Shown here piece after piece: positions 1-5,346 of a stretch of 5,405 nt of DNA. The stretch lies in contig WTCH01000072.1 of NCBI GenBank assembly GCA_013138675.1, positions 1 to 5,405 on the forward strand, given 5' to 3'. Within the stretch, counting starts at the first letter, position 1. Every line of letters starts with the position of its first letter. Under the pieces are notes generated by a model. The model ran no database searches. It saw only the letters and a list, made by a program, of their open reading frames with translations, and was not told the origin of the DNA. The position numbers were made by a program, and so were the translations under genes. The stretch is from Woeseiaceae bacterium (GTDB taxonomy: Bacteria; Pseudomonadota; Gammaproteobacteria; Steroidobacterales; Woeseiaceae).

Positions 1-569
1 AGTCCGGCGGCACGCTTGAACAGGTAGATCTCGTTCTCGCCCCAGAAGGTGTTGAAGTCACCGGCAACAATGACCGGCTTCTCGGTTTCCTGAATCAGGT
101 CATAGAGCCGCCGCAACTGTAGATGCCGGTGGCGATACTTCAGGGACAGGTGCACCAGGAACACAGCAAACTCTTCCATTTCGAGTTCAATGATCAGTCG
201 TTTGATTCCCGTGTCGAAATAGTGAAATTTTTCACCATGTACGCGCGGAGCCGCCATGAAAGCATTTCCCTGCTTGCGAACAATCGGCAGCAACTTATTG
301 AATGATTTCGTGCCGTATTTCGTCTCATACGACGTATTCATGCCCAGATCCGATGCGATCTTCTCGGCCTGGTTGACCTTGCGACTGCGGATAGACCCGG
401 TATCCACTTCTATCAGGCCGACGATGTCCGGATCGACCGTTTTTATGAATTTTGTGATCTCGGGAAGCACGTCCTTGTTGCCCAGAACGTAGCCGGCGCC
501 GGGGAGTGGCATGTGCATACTTGCACCACCACCAACGGCGTATCGAATGTTGTAGAGAAGGAGTCGCAT
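1..569 (-). CDS. Endonuclease/exonuclease/phosphatase (EEP) family hydrolase, YbhP-like, C-terminus cut off by window edge
   Basis: The minus strand stays open from an ATG at 569 to the left edge, giving 189 codons of an unfinished protein. Family motifs appear in order: LLYNIRY with the metal-site Asn at N7, DIVGLIEVD with the metal-binding Glu at E54, FLVHLSLKYRHRH with H140, and VIVAGDFN with D171 and N173. These are the hallmark metal and catalytic positions of the EEP (DNase I/sphingomyelinase-like) fold; the final Asp-His motif would lie beyond the edge. No signal peptide is visible. The reading frame continues upstream of 569 without a stop, but no ATG, GTG or TTG was found in it back to about position 660, and the ATG lies just before the first core strand as expected. 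No clear ribosome binding site precedes it. It resembles the YbhP-type branch, whose E. coli member sits beside cardiolipin synthase clsB. The substrate, nucleic acid or phospholipid, cannot be told from sequence. Confidence 0.92.
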   Translation of the reverse strand, partial: MRLLLYNIRYAVGGGASMHMPLPGAGYVLGNKDVLPEITKFIKTVDPDIVGLIEVDTGSIRSRKVNQAEKIASDLGMNTSYETKYGTKSFNKLLPIVRKQGNAFMAAPRVHGEKFHYFDTGIKRLIIELEMEEFAVFLVHLSLKYRHRHLQLRRLYDLIQETEKPVIVAGDFNTFWGENEIYLFKRAAG

Positions 570-696
570 GACGGGTCCGGGTACGATACCGAATCGCCGA
601 TACCATGGGAACCACTCTGGATTGACACAGGCAGTTTCACAGCAGCGCCGCGAATGGATAAACTTGGGCTGTTGAGTGCTAAACAGGGAGCCCGCA
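570..696. promoter_or_regulatory. Divergent intergenic region between EEP and TIR-like genes
   Basis: These 127 bases separate two divergently transcribed genes and must hold the promoter for at least one of them. A perfect TTGACA hexamer lies at 622-627 on the plus strand, but no acceptable -10 box follows at 16-19 bases. No convincing sigma-70 promoter was found on the minus strand either. No strong hairpin or operator-like repeat was recognised. The assignment as regulatory rests on gene orientation only. Confidence 0.35.
685..690 (+). promoter_or_regulatory. Ribosome binding site for the TIR-like gene, decides a GTG start
   Basis: The purine run AGGGAG sits six bases before GTG 697-699. 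This favours 697 over the in-frame GTG at 676, which has no comparable site upstream and would add seven residues outside the conserved domain. Confidence 0.6.
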
Positions 697-1179
697 GTGT
701 CCGAAAAGAATCCGATTAGGGTGTTCGTTACCCACACATTCGCGGAAAGCGATGACTACCTGCGCGTGTTCGAATTTCTGGAGAGTGTCGACCGCTTCTA
801 TTACTTAAACGTCGCCAAGCCTGAGAACGTCCCGTCAGAGGGCGGACTTGAGGCAATCAAAGACGAGTTGATCCAGCAAATCAAGGCTTCCGAAGCGATG
901 GTGGTGGTAGCTGACGCGTATTCCGCCAAACCCGATCTGGTCAACTACATGATGGACGTCGCCGAAGCCAACGATATTGGCATAGTCGCGATCAGGCCTT
1001 TCGGCGGCCTGACGGAAACGCACCCGGATGTCGTCAGCCGGGTTCAGGAACACGTCGAGTGGAACGACCGCGAACTCGTAGATGCTATCAAGCGTCAGGG
1101 GCGCGGGGAGGAAACGGCGCGATGGGAGGTTATCGACTTCCCTGGGTTTGATGCCGACGGGGAAGTCGACGACTCGTGA
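697..1179 (+). CDS. Small TIR-like (DUF1863/MTH538-type) domain protein
   Basis: A 160-residue soluble protein made of one flavodoxin-like TIR-like domain. Residues 7-15 (IRVFVTHTF) form the first strand in place of the usual VFISHSW. FYYLNVAKP at 34-42 matches the family's second strand. LIQQIKASEAMVVVADAYS at 58-76 matches the helix and strand ending in a small-residue turn. IGIVAIRPFGG at 94-104 and VEWNDRELVDAIK near residues 121-133 match the family's closing segments. No membrane segment or signal peptide is present. In my from-memory alignment the position usually held by the conserved Glu after the YS turn is Met85, so NAD-glycohydrolase activity is doubtful. The last bases overlap the next gene (GTGA), which indicates translational coupling to the phosphodiesterase. 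The domain call is fairly secure from the overall pattern; the cellular role is unknown. A nucleotide-binding or regulatory partner of the downstream enzyme is inference. Confidence 0.82.
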   Translation: MSEKNPIRVFVTHTFAESDDYLRVFEFLESVDRFYYLNVAKPENVPSEGGLEAIKDELIQQIKASEAMVVVADAYSAKPDLVNYMMDVAEANDIGIVAIRPFGGLTETHPDVVSRVQEHVEWNDRELVDAIKRQGRGEETARWEVIDFPGFDADGEVDDS

Positions 1180-2114
1180 CCCAGCCGCTGGTTATTGCTC
1201 ATCGTGGCGCCTCCGGCTACCTGCCGGAGCACACGCTGGCGGCAAAGACCCTGGCATTCGAGATGGGCGCCGATTTCCTCGAACAGGATATCGTGGCGAG
1301 CCGCGATGACGAGCTCATCGTGCTGCATGACGTACTCCTTGACCGGGTGTCTGACGTTGCACTCAAGTTTCCTGGCCGCCACCGCAACGACGGTCGCTAC
1401 TACGTTCGCGACTTCGACCTCGATGAAATCCGGTCACTCAACGCATGGGAACGCATGCGCGCGGACGGCACGGCTGTTTACCCCGGTCGCTACCCGGCGC
1501 AAAGCGGAGATTTCGGAATCAATACCCTGGCCGAGGAGCTGGCACTCGTACAGCGACTCAACGCCGAGCACGATCGATCGGTGGGGGTCTACCCGGAGGT
1601 AAAGCGCCCTGCCTGGCACATGGAGGAGGGCATCGACATAGCGCCGCCGCTGCTCCGCACACTGGCGGAGTTTGGCTACGAGGATCACCCGGACCAGGTC
1701 TATGTCCAGTGCTTTGACGATGCCGAAATTCGACGCCTCAGGAACGATCTCAGTTGCCCTTACAAACTCGTGCAGTTGATTGGAGAAAACGCGTGGCTCG
1801 AGGCGGCGACCGATTACGACGCGATGAGAACAGAGGCGGGTCTAAGAGAGATCGCCGATAGTGCCGATGCTATCGGCCCGCACATCGGACATATACTTGA
1901 GCCAGGGGCTGATTCAGTGCCTGTATCAACCGGCCTGGTCGCGATGGCCCACGAGGCCGGACTGGCCGTGCACCCCTACACCTTCCGGGTGGACGAGTTG
2001 CCGGCCGGGTTTATGTCCTTCGACGACCTCGTTAGCTTCTGCGTTTCCGAGCTGGGCATCGATGGCCTGTTTACCGACTTTCCCGACAGGGTAGTGGAGC
2101 TAAGATTTCCTTAA
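1176..2114 (+). CDS. glpQ: Glycerophosphodiester phosphodiesterase, GlpQ-type, predicted cytoplasmic
   Basis: This enzyme hydrolyses glycerophosphodiesters, the deacylated phospholipid headgroups, to sn-glycerol 3-phosphate and an alcohol. The 312-residue protein follows E. coli GlpQ closely. HRGASGYLPEHT at 9-20 holds the catalytic His9 and Arg10. LEQD at 35-38 holds metal ligands Glu36 and Asp38. LHD at 50-52 holds the second catalytic His51. GVYPEVK holds the third metal ligand, Glu141. VQCFD and the C-terminal GLFTDFPD are also present. GlpQ of E. coli is periplasmic with a signal peptide, but here the core begins at residue 5. An in-frame TGA at 1149-1151, only eight codons before the GTG start, rules out a missed leader, so a cytoplasmic location is expected, as for UgpQ. 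The GTG start overlaps the TGA of the TIR-like gene by four bases. A modest purine run (GGGGAAG) lies within that gene's end. Function is secure; location is a strong inference. Confidence 0.95.
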   Translation: MTQPLVIAHRGASGYLPEHTLAAKTLAFEMGADFLEQDIVASRDDELIVLHDVLLDRVSDVALKFPGRHRNDGRYYVRDFDLDEIRSLNAWERMRADGTAVYPGRYPAQSGDFGINTLAEELALVQRLNAEHDRSVGVYPEVKRPAWHMEEGIDIAPPLLRTLAEFGYEDHPDQVYVQCFDDAEIRRLRNDLSCPYKLVQLIGENAWLEAATDYDAMRTEAGLREIADSADAIGPHIGHILEPGADSVPVSTGLVAMAHEAGLAVHPYTFRVDELPAGFMSFDDLVSFCVSELGIDGLFTDFPDRVVELRFP

Positions 2115-2135
2115 GGAATAACCGCTATAGTCGCC

Positions 2136-2164
2136 TGAACACGCACATGCGAAACTCCTAATAT
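2136..2164 (+). promoter_or_regulatory. Candidate sigma-70 promoter for the TlpA-DUF4266-DUF3570-ApbE operon
   Basis: TGAACA at 2136-2141 (four of six matches to the -35 consensus) is followed after 17 bases by TAATAT at 2159-2164. Transcription would start near 2171, just before the ATG at 2175 and about 22 bases before the alternative ATG at 2193. A second TATAGT box at 2126-2131 lacks a good -35 partner. Read-through from the phosphodiesterase gene is also possible because the gap is only 60 bases. Confidence 0.3.
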
Positions 2165-2174
2165 CGGGCTATTT

Positions 2175-2642
2175 ATGTTTGGGCGACACTCTATGCGGCG
2201 ATTGGGCTTGCTCTCGGCAGTCCTGCTTCTTTCCTGGCAGGGCAGCGTTGCCGACAATGCTCCGTTTAATATCACAGACTACGAAGGCAAAGTCGTCGTT
2301 CTCGACTTCTGGGCCTCCTGGTGTGTGCCATGCAGGCGGTCGTTCCCGTGGCTCAATGAGATGCACGCCAGGTATGGCGACGACGGTCTGGTCATTATTG
2401 GTGTGAATCTCGATCAGGAACGGTCCGAAGCAGAGGCGTTCTTGCAGGAATTCCCCGCACAATTTCAAATCCACTTTGACGAGAGCAAGGCGCTGGCCAC
2501 AGAGTACGAGGTCGTCGCAATGCCGAGTTCATACCTCCTTGGGCCCGACGGCGAGATCCTCAAGCGCCATTACGGTTTCAAGGTAAAGAAGAAGGAAGAA
2601 TACGAGGCGGCAATCGTCGCAGCACTTGAGAGCCTCAAGTAA
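2175..2642 (+). CDS. Exported TlpA-like thioredoxin-fold thiol:disulfide protein
   Basis: A 155-residue protein with a Sec-type leader: positive residues at 4-9, a hydrophobic stretch at 10-19, and probable cleavage after Ser-Val-Ala26. The mature part is a compact thioredoxin domain. VVLDFWASWCVPC carries the redox pair Cys50 and Cys53. LVIIGVNLDQE is the TlpA/ResA-type strand after the insertion. VVAMPSSYLL has the cis-proline, Pro117, preceded by Met. Proteins of this type reduce specific disulfides or metal-site cysteines in the periplasm. ATG 2193 is an equally plausible start giving a 20-residue leader; neither start has a strong ribosome binding site. It opens a four-gene cluster with DUF4266, DUF3570 and ApbE genes, which suggests it serves that system rather than general cytochrome c assembly. 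Its most likely client in the operon is the DUF4266 Cys-Gly-Cys tail. Family is secure; client is inference. Confidence 0.93.
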   Translation: MFGRHSMRRLGLLSAVLLLSWQGSVADNAPFNITDYEGKVVVLDFWASWCVPCRRSFPWLNEMHARYGDDGLVIIGVNLDQERSEAEAFLQEFPAQFQIHFDESKALATEYEVVAMPSSYLLGPDGEILKRHYGFKVKKKEEYEAAIVAALESLK

Positions 2643-2651
2643 TAGCAGTCT

Positions 2652-2655
2652 GGAG
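2652..2655 (+). promoter_or_regulatory. Ribosome binding site for the DUF4266 gene
   Basis: GGAG lies seven bases before ATG 2663. It selects this start over the ATG at 2658, which reads into a stop after two codons. Confidence 0.65.
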
Positions 2656-2662
2656 CAATGCA

Positions 2663-2884
2663 ATGATCATTAGCAGGTTTGTCGCGGTTTTACTGGCGTT
2701 TGGCGTCCTTTCGGGGTGCTCGTCGATGGGCGTGGAACCGTGGGAGCGGGATATTCTCGCCAAGGAAGAAATGCAATTGACGACGGACGCGATCGAAGCA
2801 GCAACAGACGATCATATCTACTTCAGCAAAGAAGCCTCGAGTGGCGGACGTGGTTTCGGCGGCGGCGGCTGCGGCTGCAACTAA
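2663..2884 (+). CDS. Small DUF4266-family lipoprotein with Gly-rich C-terminal Cys-Gly-Cys-Asn
   Basis: A 73-residue lipoprotein precursor. The hydrophobic leader ends in the lipobox Leu16-Ser-Gly-Cys19, and the mature chain begins Cys-Ser-Ser, with no Asp at +2, so outer-membrane anchoring is expected. The 55-residue mature part shows the DUF4266 pattern: VEPWERDILAKEEM at 24-37, an acidic linker, DDHIYFSKEASSGGRG at 49-64, and the terminal GGGGCGCN at 66-73. The stop lies ten bases before the DUF3570 start. Function is unknown to me. The conserved C-terminal Cys70-Gly-Cys72 could bind a metal or act as a redox thiol pair; the neighbouring exported thioredoxin supports either. Residues 42-48 (DAIEAAT) loosely resemble an ApbE flavinylation site. 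The short length and odd glycine-cysteine tail also leave room for a modified-peptide role. Family assignment is confident and function is open. Confidence 0.92.
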   Translation: MIISRFVAVLLAFGVLSGCSSMGVEPWERDILAKEEMQLTTDAIEAATDDHIYFSKEASSGGRGFGGGGCGCN

Positions 2885-2887
2885 GGG
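2883..2887 (+). promoter_or_regulatory. Ribosome binding site for the DUF3570 gene
   Basis: AAGGG overlaps the end of the DUF4266 stop codon and sits seven bases before ATG 2895. It supports 2895 over the in-frame GTG at 2841, which lies inside the DUF4266 gene and would put an Ala-rich stretch before the signal peptide. Confidence 0.65.
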
Positions 2888-2894
2888 TCTCCGG

Positions 2895-4229
2895 ATGAAA
2901 AACAACGACAAAATTTCTATTAGCGCAGCTCTTACGGCAGCGACCTGCACATTGCTCGGCACGACGGCACTGCAGCCCGTCCAGGCGCAGGAAGATCCAG
3001 GCTGGGACTTCAACACGTCTCTGCTGTACTACGGCGAAGACAACGACCGTATTCAGGACCTAAGCCTCAAGACACTATCGCGCCGGACTTTTGTCGATGA
3101 TCGTATTCTGAGCCTTGGTCTGACAATCGATGCCCTGACCGGCGCGACACCGAACGGTGCACTACCGCAATCATTCCCGCAGACCTTTACGAAACCGTCC
3201 GGCAAGAACACATTCACGACACCCCCGGGTGAATTTCCGATCGATGACTCGTTTCGTGATACGCGCGTCGCAATATCCGCGAACTGGGACCAGCCACTCG
3301 GTCGCTTGTATGCAATGAATGTCGGCGTCAGCGCATCCGCCGAGTTTGACTACCTGCATCTCGGCCTCAACGCGAAGCTTTCGCGTGATTTCAACAACAG
3401 GAACACGACGCTATCGGGTGGATTCGCATTTGCCAGCGATCAACTCGACCCGGTCGGTGGCATCCCGGACCCACTGACACAAATGCGCAATGTTCGCGAC
3501 GACGACGATGACGGCAACAGTGGCCGCTCCAGCACCGATACCAAGGAAATCCTGGACCTCGTGCTGGGTGTCACACAAGTCATGTCGCGAAATTTCCTCA
3601 TGCAGTTCAATTACTCGTACAGTGATTCGAGCGGATACCTGAGTGATCCGTACAAAATCCTGACTGCTATAGATGCAAACGGCGATGCGATATTTTTACC
3701 GCAGGTCCCGGGCGTTGAGGGCCCGTCCCATCTCAACTACTACGAACATCGACCGGACAGTCGCAGCAAGCACAGCCTGTACGCACAGGGTAAGTACTAC
3801 ATGAGCGGCAAAGTGCTCGATGCGTCCTATCGCTACATGACCGACGACTGGGAAATCGATTCTCACACGGTCGACTTGCGTCTGCGATGGCCAATTGGTG
3901 ACACCAGCTACCTCGAACCGCACCTGCGTTTCTACACCCAGACAGCGGCAGAGTTTTATCAAATTAGTCTGAACGGTCTGAACGACGGCGAGCCGTTACC
4001 AGAATACGCTTCTGCCGATTACCGACTTGGTGACTTCGATGCATTAACAGCCGGATTGAAGTTTGGCTGGAAGACGGGCGGCGGCAACGACATGAGTGTC
4101 AGACTTGAGTTGTACAGCCAGTCTGGAAATGTGTCGTCGAGCGACCTGATCGGTAGTCAGGCAGACCGCGACGTTTACCCGGACATGGATGCCATCATCT
4201 TCCAGTACAGCTACCAGTTCGGTAAATAG
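2895..4229 (+). CDS. DUF3570-family outer-membrane beta-barrel protein with a candidate flavinylation motif
   Basis: A 444-residue exported protein. A Sec signal peptide with probable cleavage after Val-Gln-Ala31 is followed by a chain rich in alternating aromatic and polar residues, typical of outer-membrane strands. It matches DUF3570 as I know the family: DALTGATPNGALP at 79-91, an acidic run of five Asp and a Gly at 202-207, LGVTQVMSRNFLMQFNYSY, SGYLSDPYKIL, RPDSRSKHSLYAQGKYY, LDASYRYMTDDWEIDSHTVD, YLEPHLRFY, YASADYRLGDFDA, and the closing FQYSYQFGK. The mature chain has no cysteine, so the upstream thioredoxin cannot act on it directly. DALTGAT fits the D-x-x-[ST]-G-A-T acceptor consensus of ApbE FMN transferases, with Thr85 as the would-be acceptor. 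An ApbE gene follows six bases after the stop. The barrel and family calls are confident; flavin attachment is a hypothesis. Confidence 0.94.
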   Translation: MKNNDKISISAALTAATCTLLGTTALQPVQAQEDPGWDFNTSLLYYGEDNDRIQDLSLKTLSRRTFVDDRILSLGLTIDALTGATPNGALPQSFPQTFTKPSGKNTFTTPPGEFPIDDSFRDTRVAISANWDQPLGRLYAMNVGVSASAEFDYLHLGLNAKLSRDFNNRNTTLSGGFAFASDQLDPVGGIPDPLTQMRNVRDDDDDGNSGRSSTDTKEILDLVLGVTQVMSRNFLMQFNYSYSDSSGYLSDPYKILTAIDANGDAIFLPQVPGVEGPSHLNYYEHRPDSRSKHSLYAQGKYYMSGKVLDASYRYMTDDWEIDSHTVDLRLRWPIGDTSYLEPHLRFYTQTAAEFYQISLNGLNDGEPLPEYASADYRLGDFDALTAGLKFGWKTGGGNDMSVRLELYSQSGNVSSSDLIGSQADRDVYPDMDAIIFQYSYQFGK

Positions 4230-4235
4230 GTCCGC

Positions 4236-5195
4236 ATGAATCGCGTTCGACCTGACAGAAGCATCAGGGTCGACGCGGGTGATCGGTGTCTCAAGGGGCA
4301 GTTCTCCGCAATGGCGAGCCCCTGCGAGGTACTTGTCGATAGCGACGATATCGCCGCTGCAGAGCACCTGACATCGCTTGTGGCCGACGAAGCATGGCGC
4401 ATCGAGGACAAGTTCAGCCGCTATTCTCCGGGTAACATTATCGACCGTATCAATACGGCGGGCGGTGAAGGCGTTCAGGTCGACGATGAAACCGCACAAC
4501 TCATTGATTTTTCCGTCACTCTGAACGAATTGAGCGACGGAAAATTCGATATTACTTCAGGTGTCCTGCGCCGCGTATGGCGCTTTGATGGACGCAGCGA
4601 AGCCCCGACCCGGGAAGCGGTTATTGACGTCATGCAACACATCGGCTGGCACCGCGTTGAGTGGATGTCCCCGATACTGACCATGGCACCTAGAATGGAA
4701 ATTGATCTCGGTGGCATCGGCAAAGAATACGCCGTCGATCGTTGTGCAGGCCTGCTCCGAAATACCACAGACGCGGCTTGTCTGATCAATTTCGGTGGTG
4801 ACCTTGTCGCAACCGGTAAACCGACCCATCGCGATGCATGGAAAGTCGGCATCGAAGCACTGAATTCACAGAAACATGAATCTGATCGTCTTGTGAACCT
4901 CGTTACGGGCAGCCTGGCTACCAGTGGCGACGCACGACGTTTTCTCATGCACGACGGAATTCGCTTCAGTCATATTCTGGATCCAACAACCGGCTGGCCG
5001 GTGCCGGATGCACCGCGTTCAATAACCGTGGCAGCTGACAGTTGTACGCAGGCTGGCATGCTAAGCACGCTCGGAATGCTAAAGGGCGCGCAAGCCGAGG
5101 CGTTTCTCGACGCACAGGGGGTGCAGTTCTGGTGCAATCGTGGCGACGGCACGACACCTTGCGGTCAGCCGCAAGATCGCCAAGCAGATTCTTAA
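4236..5195 (+). CDS. apbE: ApbE-family FAD:protein FMN transferase, no signal peptide
   Basis: This family transfers FMN from FAD to a Thr or Ser of target flavoproteins in a Mg-dependent reaction. The 319-residue protein has the ApbE motifs in order: FSAMASPCEV at 23-32, EDKFSRYSPGN near 57-67, DLGGIGKEYAVD at 157-168, INFGGDLVATG at 184-194, SLATSGDAR at 226-234, and SHILDPTTGWPV at 245-256. In the last motif, AGMLST at 273-278, the metal-binding Asp of the usual A-D-x-x-x-T is Gly274, while Thr278 is kept. There is no leader or lipobox. An upstream extension is impossible because the DUF3570 TAG stop (4227-4229) is in the same frame two codons before the ATG. Seven cysteines also suit a cytoplasmic protein. 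A weak AGG at 4228-4230 is the only ribosome binding site seen, so translation may be coupled to DUF3570. Its likely target is encoded in this operon. Family is secure; activity and target are inferred. Confidence 0.95.
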   Translation: MNRVRPDRSIRVDAGDRCLKGQFSAMASPCEVLVDSDDIAAAEHLTSLVADEAWRIEDKFSRYSPGNIIDRINTAGGEGVQVDDETAQLIDFSVTLNELSDGKFDITSGVLRRVWRFDGRSEAPTREAVIDVMQHIGWHRVEWMSPILTMAPRMEIDLGGIGKEYAVDRCAGLLRNTTDAACLINFGGDLVATGKPTHRDAWKVGIEALNSQKHESDRLVNLVTGSLATSGDARRFLMHDGIRFSHILDPTTGWPVPDAPRSITVAADSCTQAGMLSTLGMLKGAQAEAFLDAQGVQFWCNRGDGTTPCGQPQDRQADS

Positions 5196-5196
5196 G

Positions 5197-5233
5197 AAAA
5201 ACCCCTAACATACTGTTGCAAAAGGTGTTTTTT
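5197..5233 (+). terminator. Weak candidate intrinsic terminator after apbE
   Basis: AAAAACCCC at 5197-5205 can pair with GGTGTTTTT at 5224-5232 (eight of nine pairs) across an 18-base loop, with the T run on the descending arm. The GC core is short and mismatched and the loop is large, so the call is weak. Confidence 0.2.
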
Positions 5234-5245
5234 GTAGAAACAGGG

Positions 5246-5272
5246 CACTGTCGCAAGGCGGCGACGGTAGTG
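5246..5272 (+). other. Imperfect hairpin between apbE and the next gene
   Basis: GTCGC at 5250-5254 pairs with GCGAC at 5261-5265 around a six-base loop. Outside it, CACT at 5246-5249 pairs with AGTG at 5269-5272 across a three-base bulge. No T run follows, so it is not a classical terminator. It could be an RNA structure in an operon end or chance. Confidence 0.22.
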
Positions 5273-5332
5273 TTGATTGCACCCTTGCGTTTCCGGACTG
5301 AGAACTCCGTCCTTTTCTGAATTGCAAAAACG

Positions 5333-5338
5333 CATAAT
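5333..5338 (+). promoter_or_regulatory. -10-like box just before the gene at 5347
   Basis: CATAAT matches five of six bases of the -10 consensus. No good -35 hexamer is present at 16-18 bases upstream. Initiation about seven bases downstream would fall on or next to ATG 5347, which would make that gene leaderless. Confidence 0.22.
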
Positions 5339-5346
5339 CTAACGCG

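Noticed and set aside
622..627. Perfect TTGACA -35 hexamer before the TIR-like gene
   Set aside because: No -10-like hexamer at 16-19 bases downstream, where the sequence is GC-rich.
697..1179. TIR-like protein as part of a Thoeris-like or other anti-phage system
   Set aside because: Its partner is a metabolic phosphodiesterase, no SIR2-like, Macro or effector gene is nearby, and the expected Glu appears to be Met.
1195..1602. 135-codon plus-strand frame inside glpQ
   Set aside because: Frame-shifted shadow of the phosphodiesterase gene with unusual composition and no domain pattern.
2107..2118. Perfect 12-base palindrome TTCCTTAAGGAA across the glpQ stop codon
   Set aside because: About one such palindrome is expected by chance in a window of this size, and it does not extend beyond six bases per arm or have a T run.
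2841..2894. Upstream GTG start extending the DUF3570 protein by 18 residues
   Set aside because: It lies within the DUF4266 gene, gives an Ala-rich stretch before the signal peptide, and the AAGGG site points to 2895.
4044..4948. Long minus-strand open frames opposite the DUF3570 end and apbE
   Set aside because: They lie antisense to strongly supported genes, and their translations show no recognisable motifs.
5217..5236. AT-rich hairpin TGCAAAA/TTTTGTA after apbE
   Set aside because: The stem is almost all A-T with a wobble and no T run follows, so it is too weak to call a terminator.
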